DNA of 64,000 nucleotides from Fibrisoma montanum (GTDB lineage: Bacteria > Bacteroidota > Bacteroidia > Cytophagales > Spirosomataceae). The position numbers and the translations under genes are program-made. Positions 60,795 to 64,000 of this stretch are shown piece by piece (position 1 is the stretch's first letter; every line of letters starts with the position of its first letter). Under the pieces are notes generated by a model. The model was not told the DNA's origin, made no database searches, and saw only the letters and a program-made list of their open reading frames with translations. The stretch is taken from contig NZ_QXED01000001.1 of assembly GCF_003583365.1 (NCBI RefSeq), forward strand, positions 806,001 through 870,000, given 5' to 3'.

Positions 60795-62819
60795 TTAATT
60801 GACAGGAATAAATAAGATTGCATCGGCCACAACGACGCCGTTTGCTCCGTCGCTGCTAAGCTCCAGAAACGGGGCTGAGCCTTTCTGTAACCGGTGTTCG
60901 CCGAGGCTGATCCAGTCGTTGGCCTGTGGCTGCTGATTCAAACTGAGTTGCTTAACCGACTGGCCATCGTGGAGACGTATCGTTACCCGGCTGGCCTTCT
61001 CCGTTTGTAGTCCATATTCGCCGGGGTTTCCTCCTCCGCCCGACAAAACCGGATTGTACACGTAAACAGCGTACCGGCCAGGACGGTTATCCGGCAGCAT
61101 GAACTGAACGGAGCCAGACTTATCTTTTGCGCTATGCACCAGCATCGACGTACCGTATTTGCCGCCCTGGGTCTCGCGTTTCCACTGGCCCGTTAACCGG
61201 ACCCGATTGGTATCGTCGTTGTCGATCAGTATCTCCGGAAGGCTGCCGGTCAACAGTGGATCGTTTGCCAGCCGGGCCTGTAGTTTCGTTACGTTAATGG
61301 CCTGCACGGCTTTTTGTTCGTCAATGGCCTGACAGGCAGCCAGAGCCGCTGCCTGCCCCAGTACCATGAAGACCGGCTCCATCCGAATCGAACCATAAGC
61401 AATGTGGCTGGCCGATAAACAGACCGGTACCAGTAGATTCTGGCACTGTCCTCGCTTCGGAACGAGCGCCCGGTAGCTGACCGGGTAGGGTGGAAAGCCG
61501 CCTACCTGAACATCGCCCTCATTCTTGACCATTTTTACGCCGTTTTTCTCGACGATCAGGCGCTGGCAATTATGGGAATCCATGGTATAGGCCGCCATTC
61601 CAACGCCGTCTTCCACCTTCGCTTTCCCCTCGCAGTTGGCCTGGGTCATAACGTACTCACCCACCAGCCGCCGGGCTTCGCGGATGTATAACTGGTGGGA
61701 AAAGTGCTCATTATCCACGTATTCATCCTTAGGGTACCCCCATTGACGCATCTCGTCGCGGAGGTGTTTCGGCATCCTGGGGTCGTGGCCGATGAAGTAC
61801 AGCAGCCCCTTGGTATACGCTTCGTGTTCGTTGATGATCTGCGCCCGACGCTCATAACTGGCGTTTGGGTAGTCATGGTTAGCACCGATCATATCCGTCG
61901 AAAAACCACCGCAGTTGTTAATATCCGTCTTGCGATTTGGCATGGACACGAAGTGCATCAGATTCCAGGTTAGCTCCTTCGGGACCTTTTTCTCGATCTG
62001 TCGAAGCAGCAACTCGTAGCGGGTCGAATCGTAGTTGGTCGGTCGCGTAATGTCAATCTTATTCTTGGGGTCGTCGGTCAGGCACAGGCGGTAGTTATAC
62101 GCCTGCACAGCGGCATCACCCGAGCCGTCGGGAGTCAGTTTGGTGTCGCTGATGCCGTAGAGCAATCCGCTTTCGGGTTTGCCGGGGATAACGTACGGGT
62201 CCACCCCATCAGGAAACTGGTGCTTGTCGAGATACTGCACGCCGTTCCAGGTTTCGCCATACTGGCTGTTGGCTTCGCGCCCGACCGTGAAGCTAACTCC
62301 GGCAAAAGCCATCAGGTCACCCTCGTAGGTGCAGTCGATGAACTGCCTGGCTTGTATGGTTCGGTTCGTTTGTTTGCGGGGCAAATCCGACTGCTCAAGT
62401 TCAATGGCCAGCAGTTTACTTCCGTCTTTACGCCCCCCCGCCAGCCGGTAGTTCATTAACACCGGTACGTTGTCTTGTTTCAGATATTGCCCGAACACGT
62501 TTTCGGCTACGTGCGGCTCAAACGTCCATTGCTCCAGCCGACCATAGTGTTTGCCGATCCGGCGGTAAAAATCACGCGCCAGTCCTGTTATTGCGAATTT
62601 GTTGCCGATATCCGTGGCACCGAGTCCCCCCGACGACAACCCACCCAGATGCCGTCCCGGCTCGATCAGAATGACGGACTTTCCCGCTTTTTTGGCCGCG
62701 TAGGCAGCCATAACGCCCGCCGACGTACCGCCGTATACACAGACATCGACCGTTTGCGCCCGCGAGACAAGCGACAACAGAAAAAGGCAACAGAAAAAGG
62801 TGGGGTTACGTAGCTTCAT
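60795..62819 (-). CDS. exported FAD-dependent oxidoreductase
   Basis: [22 protein letters not shown] is a signal peptide for this 674-aa protein. The FAD site is [19 protein letters not shown], with [20 protein letters not shown] next. An [17 protein letters not shown] segment and a late [18 protein letters not shown] segment follow. The C-terminal ~130 residues form a beta-rich, carbohydrate-binding-like domain. Such secreted FAD proteins are common in Bacteroidota and are sometimes named xanthan lyase without proof. The real substrate is not known. Confidence 0.87.
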   Translation of the reverse strand: MKLRNPTFFCCLFLLSLVSRAQTVDVCVYGGTSAGVMAAYAAKKAGKSVILIEPGRHLGGLSSGGLGATDIGNKFAITGLARDFYRRIGKHYGRLEQWTFEPHVAENVFGQYLKQDNVPVLMNYRLAGGRKDGSKLLAIELEQSDLPRKQTNRTIQARQFIDCTYEGDLMAFAGVSFTVGREANSQYGETWNGVQYLDKHQFPDGVDPYVIPGKPESGLLYGISDTKLTPDGSGDAAVQAYNYRLCLTDDPKNKIDITRPTNYDSTRYELLLRQIEKKVPKELTWNLMHFVSMPNRKTDINNCGGFSTDMIGANHDYPNASYERRAQIINEHEAYTKGLLYFIGHDPRMPKHLRDEMRQWGYPKDEYVDNEHFSHQLYIREARRLVGEYVMTQANCEGKAKVEDGVGMAAYTMDSHNCQRLIVEKNGVKMVKNEGDVQVGGFPPYPVSYRALVPKRGQCQNLLVPVCLSASHIAYGSIRMEPVFMVLGQAAALAACQAIDEQKAVQAINVTKLQARLANDPLLTGSLPEILIDNDDTNRVRLTGQWKRETQGGKYGTSMLVHSAKDKSGSVQFMLPDNRPGRYAVYVYNPVLSGGGGNPGEYGLQTEKASRVTIRLHDGQSVKQLSLNQQPQANDWISLGEHRLQKGSAPFLELSSDGANGVVVADAILFIPVN

Positions 62820-62855
62820 GCCTGCAAAAGTCGTGTGGGTATCGCTCTTACTGAC

Positions 62856-63545
62856 TCACAGAATAGCCATCAGTTCTTTCCAGTGCTGAATGGTGTACGT
62901 CGGCGGATCGGGCACAATCTGACCCCGGGTGTTGTAAAATACGGTATCCATACCCACCGCCTTAGCGCCGAGAATATCCGCTTCGTAGTTGTCGCCGATC
63001 ATCAGGCTCTCTTCCAGGGCCGCCCCGCTGACCGACAGCGCGTACTGAAAAATAAGCGGATCAGGTTTCTTGGCGTTCGCTTCCTGATTGGTTACTACGT
63101 AGGTGAAATAGTGGGCAATTTCGGCGCTATCGAGCTTTACGGCCTGAATTTCAGCAAATCCGTTGGTAATGATGTGCAGGGTATAGCGGCCGGTCAGGTA
63201 GTCCAGCACTTCCCGGGCCGAGTCGAGCAGGTGTGGCTTACGGGGCAGCAACCGCAGGTATTCATCGTTCAGATCCGCGCAGCAAGTTGTATCGGCAATG
63301 CCCAGCGCCTGAAACACGAGCGGAAAGCGGTTCTCGCGGATATACGAATGAGTAATTATGTTCTTATCGTAATCGGCCCAGAGCTTGTGGTTGATTTCAA
63401 TGAAGTGACGACTAAATTCCTCGGCTGAACTAACTCCGAGCTTAACTAACCCAAATGAATCATAGATTTCCGCGATCGATTCGGCCGAGTTACGGTCAAA
63501 ATCCCACAGCGTATGATCCAGATCGAAAAAAAGATGTTTATACAT
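62856..63545 (-). CDS. yjjG: YjjG-family pyrimidine nucleotidase (HAD)
   Basis: A HAD phosphatase that removes unwanted pyrimidine nucleotides. ATG 63545 (MYKHLFFDLDHTLWDFD) puts the DxD motif at the very start, and gives 229 aa; the frame upstream is not protein-like. Motif II is IITNGF, motif III Lys is in KKPDPLIF, and motif IV is IGDNYEADILGA. It follows the ferredoxin gene on the same strand after ~100 bp. Confidence 0.92.
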   Translation of the reverse strand: MYKHLFFDLDHTLWDFDRNSAESIAEIYDSFGLVKLGVSSAEEFSRHFIEINHKLWADYDKNIITHSYIRENRFPLVFQALGIADTTCCADLNDEYLRLLPRKPHLLDSAREVLDYLTGRYTLHIITNGFAEIQAVKLDSAEIAHYFTYVVTNQEANAKKPDPLIFQYALSVSGAALEESLMIGDNYEADILGAKAVGMDTVFYNTRGQIVPDPPTYTIQHWKELMAIL

Positions 63546-63571
63546 ACCGTTACGACCTAGGACATTAATTG

Positions 63572-63626
63572 TTCCAGGTATCAAGTCCGGAGCGGCTGGA
63601 CTTTGGCGCAGACCTGACACCTGGAA
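63572..63626 (-). terminator. imperfect hairpin after the ferredoxin gene
   Basis: TTCCAGGT...TCA and its partner ...TGATACCTGGAA form a long imperfect stem between the ferredoxin gene and yjjG. No T-run follows, so its strength is unclear. Confidence 0.4.
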
Positions 63627-63642
63627 CCTGAACTTTCTACAC

Positions 63643-63948
63643 TTAAACCGGCAGCTTCAACCGCTCCACCGGCTGATCATTCACCAGGTGACTTTCGACA
63701 ATTTCCTCTACGTCCGACAATTGTACATTGCCGTAATAAGTCCCCTCAGGATACACCACCAGGGCCGGCCCAAACGCACAGGCATCGAGGCATCCGGTCC
63801 GTTGGGCGCGAATCTCAATTTGCAACCCCCGGTCTTTCAGGGCTTGCTTGAAGGCTTCAACCAATTGCAGACCATGCTCTTCCCCGCAGGACTTTTTAGG
63901 GGCCGGTTTCTGGTTTGTACAGATAAAAACGTGCTTTTTGAACTTCAT
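63643..63948 (-). CDS. thioredoxin-like [2Fe-2S] ferredoxin
   Basis: A 101-aa protein whose cluster cysteines are in FICTNQKPAPKKSCG and TGCLDACAFGP, giving the C-x(11)-C ... C-x3-C pattern of thioredoxin-fold 2Fe-2S ferredoxins. VYPEGTYYGNVQLSDVEEIVE, a typical end of this group, follows. It probably carries electrons for an unidentified oxidoreductase. A TACCTTTG box on the minus strand (63971-63978) lies ~23 bp before the ATG. Confidence 0.92.
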   Translation of the reverse strand: MKFKKHVFICTNQKPAPKKSCGEEHGLQLVEAFKQALKDRGLQIEIRAQRTGCLDACAFGPALVVYPEGTYYGNVQLSDVEEIVESHLVNDQPVERLKLPV

Positions 63949-63970
63949 GACAACGGATTGAATTCAGGGC

Positions 63971-63978
63971 CAAAGGTA
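63971..63978 (-). promoter_or_regulatory. TACCTTTG promoter -7 box for the ferredoxin gene
   Basis: The minus strand reads TACCTTTG, an exact TAnnTTTG match 23 bp upstream of the ATG. The matching -33 element would lie beyond the window. Confidence 0.5.
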
Positions 63979-64000
63979 ACACCGCCCCGTTAAACCGTTG

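Noticed and set aside
1-64000. CRISPR array
   Set aside because: No regularly spaced 25-40 bp direct repeats with unique spacers were seen. The only regular array is the 11-bp operator-like set at 36669-36734.

Overview
The window looks like a chromosome segment from a Bacteroidota bacterium of the Spirosoma/Cytophagales type. The grounds are a moderate-to-high GC content, few Shine-Dalgarno sequences, TAnnTTTG-type promoter boxes, a TonB receptor paired with a DUF4249 lipoprotein, S46 and S9 peptidases, a fused DAHP synthase/chorismate mutase, and the order uppS-bamA-Skp-Skp. The genus is an inference.

Region 1 (1-4.7 kb) is the downstream end of a BREX phage-defence locus: an unidentified partial gene, pglZ (type B) and brxL. 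Directly after brxL lies the last ~38 codons of a yifB/comM gene with no start, so the defence locus appears to abut a broken housekeeping gene.

Region 2 (4.8-17.1 kb) is ordinary core genome: a SAM methyltransferase, gmhA, a Wzi/RemB-like barrel, upp, a LolA-like protein, ftsK, pyrD, cysM, a LytTR regulator and an acyl-CoA ligase.

Region 3 (17,723-28,629) is a ~10.9 kb integrated element in the 3' end of tRNA-Arg(CCG). A 17-bp piece of the tRNA end is repeated at the far side. Repeated GTTGACG arm sites lie inside both ends, and a tyrosine integrase sits next to the tRNA. Cargo comprises two single-domain response regulators, a large fused restriction-methylation enzyme (type IIG/MmeI-like) whose specificity segment has a very different GC content, an HTH-Rep pair, several small unknown genes and an unrecognised 309-aa protein. 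The tRNA's original terminator now lies at the far end, and the element supplies another one next to the tRNA. Two tandem hairpins with compensatory stem changes and near-identical loops lie at the left end.

Region 4 (28.7-64 kb) is core genome again. It holds a Nudix hydrolase with a degraded copy of its own C-terminus beside it, S9 and S46 peptidases, and an OmpR-type two-component system followed by six 11-bp repeats in front of a SulP transporter operon. Next come a type II NADH dehydrogenase, a TonB receptor/DUF4249 pair, DAHP synthase, proline dehydrogenase and lspA. The outer-membrane assembly cluster follows (uppS, bamA, two Skp-like chaperones). The window ends with fasciclin, metallo-beta-lactamase-fold, FKBP, beta-helix, SDR and FAD-oxidoreductase genes, a YjjG nucleotidase and a [2Fe-2S] ferredoxin. 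Most intergenic gaps in convergent pairs hold strong hairpins.
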